From positions 366,874-430,873 of the forward strand of contig CAWCVR010000013.1 in NCBI GenBank assembly GCA_963799105.1: a DNA stretch of 64,000 bases, given 5' to 3'. The position numbers and the translations under genes are program-made. Positions 18,799 through 26,669 of the stretch are shown one piece after another; the first letter of the stretch is position 1; every line of letters starts with the position of its first letter. The notes beneath the pieces were generated by a model. It was not told the origin of the DNA, did not search any database, and saw only the letters and a program-made list of their open reading frames with translations. This DNA comes from CAWCVR01 sp963799105 (GTDB taxonomy: Bacteria; Acidobacteriota; Terriglobia; Bryobacterales; Bryobacteraceae).

Positions 18799-19133
18799 GC
18801 GCCGTCTTTGTGCCGGAAGCTGGCGACTTAGTCTGGTTGACCTTCGACCCTCAATCCGGCCGGGAGCAGGCTGGGAGGCGCCCGGCGCTGCTGCTCAGCC
18901 CCAAAGCATACAACGCGAAGTCCGGCCTGGTGCTGGTCTGCCCTATTACGAATCAGGTCAAGGGATACCCATTCGAGGTGGCCGTAGCTGCCGGTCAGGG
19001 CGTGACCGGCGTTGTCCTGGCGGACCACTTGATGAGCGTCGACTGGAAAGCGCGACACGCCGAGAAACTCGGGCACTGCGCGCCTGAAGTTATCGACGAA
19101 GTGCGGGCCAGGCTGGCGCCGATGCTTGGGTAG
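18795..19133 (+). CDS. mazF: MazF/PemK endoribonuclease toxin
   Basis: 112 residues from GTG 18795. Motifs match E. coli MazF closely: PEAGDLVWLTFDP, GREQAGRRPALLLSP, YNAKSGLVLVCPITNQVKGYPFEV, GVVLADHLMSVDWKARHA. It cuts mRNA at short sequence motifs when MazE is lost. The overlapping start means its translation is coupled to the antitoxin. The bases from 19134 to 19491 hold nothing I can assign. Confidence 0.93.
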   Translation: MSAVFVPEAGDLVWLTFDPQSGREQAGRRPALLLSPKAYNAKSGLVLVCPITNQVKGYPFEVAVAAGQGVTGVVLADHLMSVDWKARHAEKLGHCAPEVIDEVRARLAPMLG

Positions 19134-19491
19134 TAGGGCGGCTGCCGGGACGGCGGGGGGGCGTGTCGCGGCGAATTGCTGCGACTTTGCCCATTGCCGT
19201 CGCCAAGCCGACTTGAACGAAGTGGCCTACGGCCACGGCTGTCGGGGGCGTGTTATGCTCTGGTCGAGTGGCAGCACAGTGCACAGCGGAATTCCCCTCG
19301 CGGAGAGCCATCGACCATCTCGCAAGTCCCTCATTCCAAAGGCAGCCGATAGTAGCTCCATAGCGGGTCGAATCTGCCACATCCTTCAAGTCGCCCCTAT
19401 CGAAAGTGCCGCGGCCCGAGTTTTCACCCGTTGTGCGAGGGCTGCCACCCGCGGCACTCCCGATAGGGCGCTAACGACTTCACAGGACTAA

Positions 19492-20721
19492 TTACTGGGC
19501 AAGCAGTGGCTCCTTTCGGTGGGCCAGAACGTAGACTGCGACCAGCGCGGCGGTGAAGCCCGCAACAGCGCCAACACCGAGCGACCAGCGCGGGCCGAAT
19601 TGGTTGGCTACCCAACCGACGATCGGAGCGCCAATCGGTGTTCCCCCGAGTGCAATGCCAACCCGCAGCGCCATCACCCTGCCCCGCATCGCTGGTTCTG
19701 TCGAGAGCTGCATGATGCTGTTCGTACCGTTGGTCAAGGTCAGGGCAGCCGCGCCGATGACTATGAGAGCGGCCGCGAACCACCAGTATCCAGGCGCCAG
19801 TGCGGCCAGGGTACAGCCGAGCCCGAAGACACCGGCACCCGTCAGAAGAGACGTTAGGTCCGGTCTCCTCCGACCGGCGGCAAACAAGGCTCCTGAGAGA
19901 GTGCCCACGGCCATGATGGAAAAGAGCAGGCCGAAACCGCGTGCATCGGAGTGGAAGACACTTACGGCCATGGTAGAGATGAAGATCGGAAAGTTCAGGC
20001 CAAAGGTGCCGATCAGAAACAACATGATCAGGATCGCCCGGAGCTCCGGCTTTCTCCAGACGTAGCGAAGCCCTTCCGGAAATCCGGATGTAGTGCGAAG
20101 CGCTCTGGCGCTCGCGTGCAGTTCCGACAGACGAAAGAACGACATCGAGATCAGAACCGCTCCGAAGGAGAGCCCGTTCAGAAGAAAGGCCCATCCAATG
20201 CCAACCCTTGCGATCAGCAGACCGGCAACCGCCGGACCAATCCACCCGGCAGCATTGAACGAGGTTGAGTTCAATGCCACGGCATTGGTCAGATCCTCAT
20301 CGCCCACCATCTCTGCCACGAAGGTCTGTCTCACCGGAGCATCCAACGCAGCGGCAGAGCCGGACAGGAAGGCGAACACATACACATGCCAGAGCCGGAC
20401 GACTCCTGCGATCGTGAGAACTCCCAGCATGAGCGCAAGCACGCCCATCGTTGCCTGCGTGAACATCAGGAGCTTGCGCTGGTTCAGGCGGTCTGCCGCC
20501 GATCCCGTCAAGGGCAGAAGAAGAAGCTGCGGAGCGAACTGCAGACTCATCACGATACCCAGCGCTGACGCATCATGATGCGTCAGTTGCGTCAGCACGA
20601 GCCAGTCCTGAGCGACGCGCTGCATCCAGGTACCGATGTTGGAAACCAGAGCGCCAGCCGTCCACAAGCGGAAGTTAAAGCTTCTCAGGGAGCGAAAGGT
20701 GCCCGCTACCGAGTTCTTCAT
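19492..20721 (-). CDS. MFS transporter (EntS-like, MFS_3)
   Basis: 409 residues with twelve predicted membrane helices. The start at 20721 overlaps the stop of the preceding small membrane gene (ATGA). MFS signatures are LTGSAADRLNQRKLLM between helices 2 and 3, DAPVRQTFVAEMVGDEDLTNAVALNS, and AGWIGPAVAGLLI. The whole pattern fits the enterobactin-exporter / multidrug branch. It is last in the marR operon, so it is probably an efflux pump induced together with the isochorismatase-like hydrolase. Substrate is unknown. Confidence 0.87.
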   Translation of the reverse strand: MKNSVAGTFRSLRSFNFRLWTAGALVSNIGTWMQRVAQDWLVLTQLTHHDASALGIVMSLQFAPQLLLLPLTGSAADRLNQRKLLMFTQATMGVLALMLGVLTIAGVVRLWHVYVFAFLSGSAAALDAPVRQTFVAEMVGDEDLTNAVALNSTSFNAAGWIGPAVAGLLIARVGIGWAFLLNGLSFGAVLISMSFFRLSELHASARALRTTSGFPEGLRYVWRKPELRAILIMLFLIGTFGLNFPIFISTMAVSVFHSDARGFGLLFSIMAVGTLSGALFAAGRRRPDLTSLLTGAGVFGLGCTLAALAPGYWWFAAALIVIGAAALTLTNGTNSIMQLSTEPAMRGRVMALRVGIALGGTPIGAPIVGWVANQFGPRWSLGVGAVAGFTAALVAVYVLAHRKEPLLAQ

Positions 20722-21047
20722 TTGCGCGCGGGCGTGTTGCCCCCATGGAACTGGCCGAAGTAACGCGCCGAAAAGATGCTGATGAGCAGCGCGCCCAGGC
20801 CGAACGCCAGGATGTGGCTTGTCGCCCGCGGATCGAAAACACCGACGCGCGCGACGAGCACATACCCAACCACCGCGTTGAAGAATCCCCAAAGAACGTT
20901 GACCGTTGCGGAGGAGAGTCCCTGGCCGGATGGTTTTGCAAAGGGACTCTGAAAGGGGCGTCCCATCGTGCCGGCGACAAAGTGAGGGATGGCGTTTGCC
21001 GCAAAAACGCCCCCAAAGAAGTACGACACAAGCCAAAGCCAATTCAT
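20718..21047 (-). CDS. Small four-helix membrane protein
   Basis: 109 residues with about three or four hydrophobic stretches (WLWLVSYFFGGVFAANAIPH, VNVLWGFFNAVVGYVLVA, ILAFGLGALLISIFSARYFG). The F(A)NAIPHFV motif near the N-terminus is shared with many small uncharacterised bacterial membrane proteins. Both ends overlap their neighbours by ATGA, so it is made in step with the hydrolase and the exporter. Function is unknown. Confidence 0.75.
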   Translation of the reverse strand: MNWLWLVSYFFGGVFAANAIPHFVAGTMGRPFQSPFAKPSGQGLSSATVNVLWGFFNAVVGYVLVARVGVFDPRATSHILAFGLGALLISIFSARYFGQFHGGNTPARK

Positions 21048-21616
21048 GATGCAGATCTCCTTCTTTCCAGCAGCGAAATGACTTCCTGTGTAGACCCTGT
21101 CTCGCCAAGACGAGGGAAGACGTTTCCGATGCTGTACTCGTGCGCTTCCTCGCGGATATCGGTCATTGCATCGAGTGCCAGGGTCACGTTGAACCCCTGC
21201 TCGTAGGCCTGGCGAGCGGTTGCCTCAACGCCGCCGGATGTCACCACTCCCGTCACAACAACCTGGGTAACGCCTCGCGCCTCGAGCTGGCGTTCAAGAT
21301 CCGTCGTTGCGAATGCGCCCCAGCTTCGCTTGGTGACGACAATATCGCTCGGTTGCCGATCCAGCCGCGGTAGAAGGTCGGTCCATCCCTCGGCAAATGT
21401 CTGGCTGCTGCGCGGACCCTGTTCCGTCCGTCCCGGCGCCCGTCCCGCCACATTGACCAGCACGACTGGGAGGTTCTTCGCACGGAAAACATCTATTAAC
21501 GCGCGCGTCCGGTCAATGACCTCGCCGATGGGATGAATGAAACTCCCGTTGACGAGGCCTTTCTGCAGGTCAATCACGATCAACGCGGTGTTGGTGTCAA
21601 GCGTAGTAAGCGGCAT
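21044..21616 (-). CDS. Isochorismatase-like cysteine hydrolase
   Basis: 190 residues. The start at 21616 is supported by GAGGAGAAG just upstream. Catalytic features of the cysteine hydrolase family are present: Asp in ALIVIDLQKGL, Lys in VVTKRSWGAF, and a TGVVTSGGVEATARQAYEQG segment. In that segment the usual catalytic Cys of (T)(S)xCV is replaced by Gly/Gly (VTSGGVEAT). Enzymes of this kind with Gly or Ser at that site act as isochorismate or related hydrolases that do not need the Cys, so the exact reaction is unclear. Second gene of the marR operon. Confidence 0.82.
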   Translation of the reverse strand: MPLTTLDTNTALIVIDLQKGLVNGSFIHPIGEVIDRTRALIDVFRAKNLPVVLVNVAGRAPGRTEQGPRSSQTFAEGWTDLLPRLDRQPSDIVVTKRSWGAFATTDLERQLEARGVTQVVVTGVVTSGGVEATARQAYEQGFNVTLALDAMTDIREEAHEYSIGNVFPRLGETGSTQEVISLLERRRSAS

Positions 21617-21671
21617 CGGTTCTTCTCCTCGGATACAAACTTGCATGGGTAAGAAGCAGGACACACCGGGT

Positions 21672-22124
21672 TCAATCCTCAACAAGCCGCGTAAGCAGTG
21701 CGAGTGCCGCCTGAAGCTTCTCCTGTTCCTGAACAGAGAGCTTCTGCGAGATGGTCGCGGTGAGCCAGTCCTGTCTCGCGGCCCTGCCCTCCTGAAGCCT
21801 CTTCAGGCATTTGGGGGTGAGAGACATCAGAGTTTGCCGCCCGTCGCCCGGGTCAGGAGAACCACTGACCAGGCCCGCTTCCTGCAGCGGCGTCACCACA
21901 GCGCTCATGGATTGCGGACGAATGCCTTCCGTTCGCGCCAGACTGGAAACCGTAGCCGAACCATCCTTCTCGAGTCGAAGAAGAACGGAGACCTGTGACG
22001 GCGTCAGGTCGTCGCGCCCCCCATGCTCGCGTAAACGCCGCTTGAGCTTGCCGCATACCGTACGGATCTCGGCAGCAAGCGTCGAAGCGAGCCCGGTCTG
22101 AGTAGGTGACTTTCGACTGCTCAC
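21672..22124 (-). CDS. MarR-family transcriptional regulator
   Basis: 150 residues from GTG 22124. The winged helix is clear: LTPSQVSVLLRLEKDGSATV, SSLARTEGIRPQSMSAVVTP, LQEAGLVSGSPDPGDGRQTL with the wing D-x-R/GDGRQ. It heads a four-gene unit (hydrolase 56 bases downstream, then two coupled membrane genes), so it probably represses its own operon and responds to a small phenolic ligand (family inference). The promoter lies directly before the start, leaving almost no leader. Confidence 0.9.
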   Translation of the reverse strand: MSSRKSPTQTGLASTLAAEIRTVCGKLKRRLREHGGRDDLTPSQVSVLLRLEKDGSATVSSLARTEGIRPQSMSAVVTPLQEAGLVSGSPDPGDGRQTLMSLTPKCLKRLQEGRAARQDWLTATISQKLSVQEQEKLQAALALLTRLVED

Positions 22125-22130
22125 CGGATC

Positions 22131-22160
22131 AATATCTCATCTCTACAGGTAAACTGTCAA
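22131..22160 (-). promoter_or_regulatory. marR promoter with palindromic operator
   Basis: On the minus strand, TTGACA (22160-22155) and GATATT (22136-22131) are 18 bp apart. The start codon begins only 7 nt past the -10 box, so the mRNA is probably leaderless. An ACAG-n5-CTGT inverted repeat (22145-22157) fills the spacer and is a good candidate MarR site. Confidence 0.6.
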
Positions 22161-22227
22161 GTTTGGCTGTATACATGTCCAGCCGCCGGCTTGTGGAGAT
22201 CTCACGCGCATGGCCGGTCTGAGACGC

Positions 22228-22433
22228 TAACCCGCATATCTCACGGATGCCGCCCTTCGTCCTGGCGAGGGTCTGCGAAAACGCGGGGACTGACGACTCC
22301 GTCCCAAGGCGCGCACCATCTCCCGGGAAAGCAGCCTGTCTCCCCCGCGCCGCGTGGACGGAGCCGTCTGTCCCCCAGTGTTTTCGCCCCGTCCGAGTAC
22401 TTCCGCTTCTCCCGTGTGAGAAATGCGGGCTAA
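22228..22433. mobile_element. 206-bp MITE-like element, copy 1
   Basis: Bounded by TAACCCGCATATCTCAC on the left and GTGAGAAATGCGGGCTAA on the right, which are inverted repeats of about 17-18 bp. The inside carries TTTTCGCAGA-type and GGACGGAGTCGTCAGTCCCC segments (complement) shared with copies at 28038-28243 and 60192-60399. No coding capacity. Probably moved in trans by an absent transposase. Confidence 0.75.
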
Positions 22434-22486
22434 TCCTGATAAGCGCCCTTCCGTCTTGGGACTCGCCTCTCACATGAGCGTGCAGG

Positions 22487-22585
22487 TCTTCGACCGCGTG
22501 ATTTGGCGCCTTTGCCGGGCCGCTCGCTCACGCTCGCGGTTCCGAGCGGAACCACGCGGCGTGAGGGAGTGGCCCGTGGCAAAGG
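22487..22585. repeat. GGTCTTCGACC module plus CGGGCCGCTCGC palindrome
   Basis: GGTCTTCGACCGCGTGATTT leads into a long imperfect palindrome (CGGGCCGCTCGCTCACGCTC and its complement around GAGCGGAACC). The same module directly abuts the 206-bp element at 28038 and 60399. Here 50 bases separate them. The rest of 22600-23008 has no gene. Two GACAG...CTGTC palindromes lie at about 22900-22925 and 22970-22990. Confidence 0.55.
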
Positions 22586-22969
22586 AACAGTATCTAGCGG
22601 TCACGGCAGTGGTCGCCCTGCCGCAGAAAGGGGAAGCCCACTGGAAGACGTGTGTTCCCAGGAATCGCCAATGTGCGCGGTTACGCCCTGGGTCGATTGG
22701 AACGAGAGGGGGGGGGATCGAAGCGTTCCCGCTAACCGGATCGCTCGGATATCACCAGGGCCTCCCAAGCGGTCCCCCATGACCCTGGCCTAGAGGCGAA
22801 CGCGCCGGCGCGGAACGACGGCCATGGTAGAGGCGGCCCACCCGATTTCGTGGCCTGCCTCCACGCGCCTCGTATTCGTCTTTCCCATCCCGTGCGCCCG
22901 CATTTGACAGCGACCCTGTCAAAATGACTTCTTAACCTACTGAAACAGTTATACTTACAAAACTCGAAG

Positions 22970-22985
22970 ACAGGGGTCCTGTCAT
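22970..22985 (-). terminator. GACAGG-ACC-CCTGTC hairpin downstream of GH26
   Basis: A perfect 6-bp stem with a 3-nt loop lies 25 bases after the stop of the leftward GH26 gene, followed by TTCGAGTTTTG. It is a modest terminator candidate. The GACAGG...CATTTTT context is itself a repeated motif (a relative lies at about 22900-22927). Confidence 0.35.
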
Positions 22986-23008
22986 TTTTGGCCTATCGCG
23001 CGTAACCC

Positions 23009-24115
23009 TTACTTGGGCAGCGCATCGCCCCGGCTGATCACCCACGGGCTGTCGTAGGCCGCCTTCAACCGGTCGGTTAGCCGCTCGACGCCGCCCGCCC
23101 AGTCCATGAAGAACACCCACTTGGGCTGGGCCTTGAGCACCTCGGCGGAAGGTGGAGTCCCCACTTCGCCGAGCGAGATCGGCTTCCCATTGGCCAGGTC
23201 CAGAATCTCCCAGTAATACCGGTCGTCCAGCGTGCGGTAATTGTCGTAACTCACCACGTCGCAGAAAGCCTGGCCGGGGAAGAACTGGTGGAACTCGCCG
23301 AAGGGCGCGGGGCCGTTCTGGTTCCACACCCAGATCAGGTTATTCAGATGATGCACGTTGACCATGCGGTAATACACCTCGCGGTAGAGTTGCGCGGTGC
23401 CGTACTGCCCCGGGCGCCCGCCCCACCAGAAGAAGGTGCCGTTGTTCTCGTGCATGGGCCGCCAGAGCACCGGGATGTGGGCGTCCTGAAGCTGCTTCAG
23501 AAACCCCGCGGCGGTGTCGATATATTTCTCCCAACGCTGGTGCAGCGGCGTGTCGGGGGTAATCAGCTCCTGCCACTGCTCGTCGGTGAGCCTCGCCTGC
23601 ACGCTGCCCCGCCAGCTTTCGCTGGGCCTGCCATTCTCGCCCGCCTTGCCGGGCTCGTCCTCGGTGGGCCGCAGCATGTGCCAGCACAGATAGACGATCG
23701 ATCCGGCGGCCGCCTGCTTCCTGGCTTCCTCGATCATCAGGTCGCGGTGGACGATGGAGTCCTTGTCCTCGCCGTCGAGGAATCCGAAATCCGATCCCCA
23801 GATGGCGGGGTACTTGCCGGTGGCCGCATAGACGCGGTCGGTATCGGCCGAGCGGTGGTTCGGATAATTGTGCTGCCCGGAGAGGATGCCCTTGCCCGAG
23901 ACGGCGCACAGGGTTTTCAGCAGCGCCCGGGCCTCCGGGGTTGCGTTGGGGTTCACCGGTTCACAGTCGTAAGCTGGTGGCGCCTGGGGCCGCTGCGGCG
24001 CCGCTGCCGGCGGAGCCTGCTGCACGGGAGGCGGTTGGGGTGGGGCGGTCTGAGCGAACGCCGTCAGGGCGGCGCCGAACCCTGCAAGAATCGCGATCGG
24101 TATGGATTTCCGCAT
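23009..24115 (-). CDS. GH26 beta-mannanase-like secreted enzyme
   Basis: 368 residues. A signal peptide (IAILAGFGAALTAFAQ) and a Pro/Gln-rich linker (residues 23-47) precede the catalytic barrel. GH26 marks are LSGQHNYPNHRSADTD, AIWGSDFGF, WHMLRPTEDEP, VLWRPMHENNGTFFWWGG with acid/base Glu223, and ISLGEVGTPP with nucleophile Glu317. The family cleaves beta-1,4-mannans, or beta-1,3-xylan in some members. Its start faces the SDR gene across a 21-bp tandem repeat array. Confidence 0.9.
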   Translation of the reverse strand: MRKSIPIAILAGFGAALTAFAQTAPPQPPPVQQAPPAAAPQRPQAPPAYDCEPVNPNATPEARALLKTLCAVSGKGILSGQHNYPNHRSADTDRVYAATGKYPAIWGSDFGFLDGEDKDSIVHRDLMIEEARKQAAAGSIVYLCWHMLRPTEDEPGKAGENGRPSESWRGSVQARLTDEQWQELITPDTPLHQRWEKYIDTAAGFLKQLQDAHIPVLWRPMHENNGTFFWWGGRPGQYGTAQLYREVYYRMVNVHHLNNLIWVWNQNGPAPFGEFHQFFPGQAFCDVVSYDNYRTLDDRYYWEILDLANGKPISLGEVGTPPSAEVLKAQPKWVFFMDWAGGVERLTDRLKAAYDSPWVISRGDALPK

Positions 24116-24174
24116 GTGTTTGCCTGATTCCCAGGAATATCACAATAGCGTGCGCCGGGGTTGCTTTTTTTGGT

Positions 24175-24342
24175 GGATGCGCCGGGGCGGAAAGCGGACG
24201 CGCCGGGGCGGAGAGCGGACGCGCCGGGGCGGAAAGCGGATGCGCCGGGGCGGAGAGCGGACGCGCCGGGGCGGAAAGCGGATGCGCCGGGGCGGAGAGC
24301 GGATGCGCCGGGGCGGAGAGTGGATGCGCCGGGGCGGAGAGC
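24175..24342. repeat. 8 x 21-bp tandem repeat in a divergent promoter
   Basis: Eight head-to-tail units of GGAYGCGCCGGGGCGGARAG plus one base (21 bp), differing only at Y, R and one terminal position. Being a multiple of three, it also stays open in all directions and makes spurious Ser-Ala-Pro-rich reading frames. It fills most of the 243 bases between the GH26 start (24115, minus) and the SDR start (24359, plus). Copy number could change by slippage and alter promoter spacing. Confidence 0.9.
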
Positions 24343-24344
24343 GG

Positions 24345-24350
24345 TATTCT
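24345..24350 (+). promoter_or_regulatory. -10 box of the SDR gene
   Basis: TATTCT ends 9 nt before the ATG at 24359, directly after the tandem array. The -35 position would fall inside the last repeat unit (GGATGC), which is a poor match, so repeat number may matter for activity. Confidence 0.35.
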
Positions 24351-24358
24351 AGGACACC

Positions 24359-25123
24359 ATGGAAAACGACACACAGACATTTCACGGCAGTACGGTGCTG
24401 GTTACCGGCGCCAGCAGCGGGATCGGGTTGGCCACCGCGCTGGCGTTCGGATCGCGGGGCGCTCATGTGATGGCGCACTACAACCAGCGCCAGGCGGAGG
24501 CGCAGGCGGTGGTCGAGCGCATCCGGGAGGCCGGAGGGTCGGGCGAGATCTTGCAGGGCGACCTCGGCGCGATGCCCGGCGTGCGCGCCATGGCGCGGGC
24601 CATCGCGGGGCGGCCCATCCACATTCTGGTCAACAACGCCGGCTGGCTGGTCGAGCGGGCGCGCGTGCTGGAATTCACCGAGGAACTCTGGGACCGGGTG
24701 CTCACCCTGAACCTCACGAGCGCGTTCTTCCTGGCCCAGGCCGTTCTACCGGGCATGGTGGAGCGCAAAAGCGGCGTGATCGTCAATCTCTCGTCGGTGG
24801 CCGCACGGAACGGCGGGGGTCTGGGCGCGCTGGCCTATTCGGCGGCCAAAGCCGGGCTGTCGGCGGCCACCAAGGGGCTTGCCAGGGAATTCGCCCCGCA
24901 CGGCATCCGCGTCAACGCGGTGTCGCCGGGCACCATCGACACCGAGTACCACCGCGCCTTCTCGACCGGGCCGATGCTGGACGCCGTCCGCGCCGCCACG
25001 CCCATGGGCCGGCTGGGCACGGCGGAGGAAGTCGCCGAGGTCATCCTGTTTCTGGCAACCGATGCCGCGCGCTTCATCCAGGGTCAGGTGATCGAGGTGA
25101 ATGGCGGGTTTCTGATGGCGTGA
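24359..25123 (+). CDS. SDR-family oxidoreductase (FabG-like)
   Basis: 254 residues with a full classical SDR set: TGASSGIGLA for NAD(P) binding (about 18-27), LVNNAG (about 90-95), IVNLSSVAA with catalytic Ser, AYSAAK with Tyr160 and Lys164, and a C-terminal IEVNGGFLMA typical of FabG relatives. H-Y-N-Q-R after the second strand favours NADPH. The substrate is unknown. It may act on a sugar or acyl intermediate, but neighbours give no firm clue. Confidence 0.88.
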   Translation: MENDTQTFHGSTVLVTGASSGIGLATALAFGSRGAHVMAHYNQRQAEAQAVVERIREAGGSGEILQGDLGAMPGVRAMARAIAGRPIHILVNNAGWLVERARVLEFTEELWDRVLTLNLTSAFFLAQAVLPGMVERKSGVIVNLSSVAARNGGGLGALAYSAAKAGLSAATKGLAREFAPHGIRVNAVSPGTIDTEYHRAFSTGPMLDAVRAATPMGRLGTAEEVAEVILFLATDAARFIQGQVIEVNGGFLMA

Positions 25124-25201
25124 TCCCGGCGGCGGCCGCGATCCGCAAGACCCGCCCGCCCGGGATGAACCCGGCGGCGCCGCCCATGGATTCCGCGCGG
25201 C

Positions 25202-25231
25202 TTGACACGGGCAAAAGCCGCGCGTCAGACT
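25202..25231 (+). promoter_or_regulatory. Promoter of the beta-barrel gene
   Basis: A perfect TTGACA (25202-25207) is followed after 18 bp by CAGACT. It lies 53 bases before the TTG start at 25284. Confidence 0.4.
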
Positions 25232-25283
25232 CTAAGTTGCTGCCTCTTGCGGGAAAATCGGCAGCCACCACGGAGAGCCAACG

Positions 25284-26600
25284 TTGAATCCGTACAAAGC
25301 CCTTATTTGTCTGAGCATTGCCGCGCCGGTCTTGGCGCAGTATGCAGGTCCGGCCGTCCTCTCGCGGGGCGAAGCGCCGGCAGCCATGGCGACGCCCCAA
25401 GTCGATTTCCGGCCTTTCCTGACCGTGACGGGCACCTACGATACCGGCTTGGCCGGTGTGTCGGTCAATTCCCAGGGACAACTGGCCAACAGCGACTCCT
25501 ACGGCATTCAGTTGGCTGGAGGCGTCAGCGGAGTTCATAGCTGGAAGCACACCAAGATCAGCCTGGACTATACCGGTTCGCTGACTCACTATCTCGAAAA
25601 AACCTATTACGACGCCACCAACCAGTCGCTGTCTCTGGGCATTACCCACGAGTTTTCGCGTCGCGTCATCCTGAACCTTAGGGAGAGCGGCGGAATGTTC
25701 TCGCAGAACTACACCTCGCTGGGGCTGGCGCAGACGGTGCCGTTCGACCCATCCCAGAGCTTCGTCCCGGTGACGGACTTTTTCGACAACCGGACCTTGT
25801 ACCTCACCTCGCAGGCCGATTTGATTTACCAGAAGAACGCCCGGCTCTCCTTCGATTTTGGCGGCGACGGGTTCATCAACCAGAGGCGGTCGTCCGCCCT
25901 CTATAGCGCAAAAGGCTTCGTCGCACGAGGGGACATGCAGTACCGTCTTACGCGGCGAACCACGGTTGGAGCGCAGTACTCCTATACGCATTACATCTTC
26001 AGCGGCGTCCTCGGCAGTTCCAACATGCACGGCGCGGTCGCCACATTCGCCACCAGGTTGTCGCGGTGGTGGGAGTTTACCGGCAACGCCGGCGTCGTGC
26101 GCGTGGAGAGCAAGTTCGATCAGGTGGTGCCGCTGGACCCGGTTGTGGCGCAACTCCTGGGGTACGCGGCCGGAACGCAATTGGTCTATGGTATCGAGTA
26201 CGTTCCAACCTTTACCGCGCGGCTTTCCCGGACCTTCCGGAGAGGCGTTTTCTGGGTGAGCGGGGCGCGCGCCGTGACGCCCGGCAACGGTCTCTTCCTC
26301 ACCACGAAGATGACCACCGCCACAATCGGTTACACCTATACGGGAATGCGCCGCTGGAGTTTCACCGCCCAGGCCATGTACGATCGGGGCAATTCCATGG
26401 GCAACGTGCTCGGGACGTACGGCGACATCAGCGGCGGTGTATCCATGAGCCGGCAGATCGTGAAATCCCTGCACTTCGTGGTGGGCGCCGATGCGCGGCG
26501 CTACCAGAGCCCCAGCTTCACCGCATACAACCGGACCGTCTACGACGCGCATATCGGCCTGGGTTTCGCGCCCGGCGCCATTCCGTTGCGTCTGTGGTAA
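25284..26600 (+). CDS. Outer-membrane beta-barrel protein
   Basis: 438 residues from a TTG start preceded by GGAGAG. A short signal peptide (LICLSIAAPVLAQ) is followed by alternating hydrophobic/polar strands rich in Tyr, Thr and Gly (ISLDYTGSLTHYL, LSLGITHEFSRRVILNL, TVGAQYSYTHYIF, TATIGYTYTGMRRWSFTAQA). The last residues are aromatic/basic (IPLRLW), as in many barrels. About 16-18 strands would fit. No named family is recognised. The profile resembles barrel proteins next to polysaccharide export loci, and a sugar aminotransferase follows 69 bases downstream. Confidence 0.7.
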   Translation: MNPYKALICLSIAAPVLAQYAGPAVLSRGEAPAAMATPQVDFRPFLTVTGTYDTGLAGVSVNSQGQLANSDSYGIQLAGGVSGVHSWKHTKISLDYTGSLTHYLEKTYYDATNQSLSLGITHEFSRRVILNLRESGGMFSQNYTSLGLAQTVPFDPSQSFVPVTDFFDNRTLYLTSQADLIYQKNARLSFDFGGDGFINQRRSSALYSAKGFVARGDMQYRLTRRTTVGAQYSYTHYIFSGVLGSSNMHGAVATFATRLSRWWEFTGNAGVVRVESKFDQVVPLDPVVAQLLGYAAGTQLVYGIEYVPTFTARLSRTFRRGVFWVSGARAVTPGNGLFLTTKMTTATIGYTYTGMRRWSFTAQAMYDRGNSMGNVLGTYGDISGGVSMSRQIVKSLHFVVGADARRYQSPSFTAYNRTVYDAHIGLGFAPGAIPLRLW

Positions 26601-26669
26601 CCGGCGCCGGCAGCCGGTGGAATTGCCCAGGCCGCGGCCGGTCGACTACAATCGTTCCGAAGGCGCCCA

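Noticed and set aside
19126..19491. 121-codon plus-strand frame after mazF
   Set aside because: Low-complexity Ser/Ala/Arg composition, no ribosome site and no family features.
24175..24342. CRISPR array
   Set aside because: Units are 21 bp with no spacers between them and there are no cas genes. It is a plain tandem repeat.
24161..24622. Pro/Arg-rich proteins encoded across the 21-bp array
   Set aside because: Open frames exist in several frames only because the unit length is a multiple of three and lacks stops.
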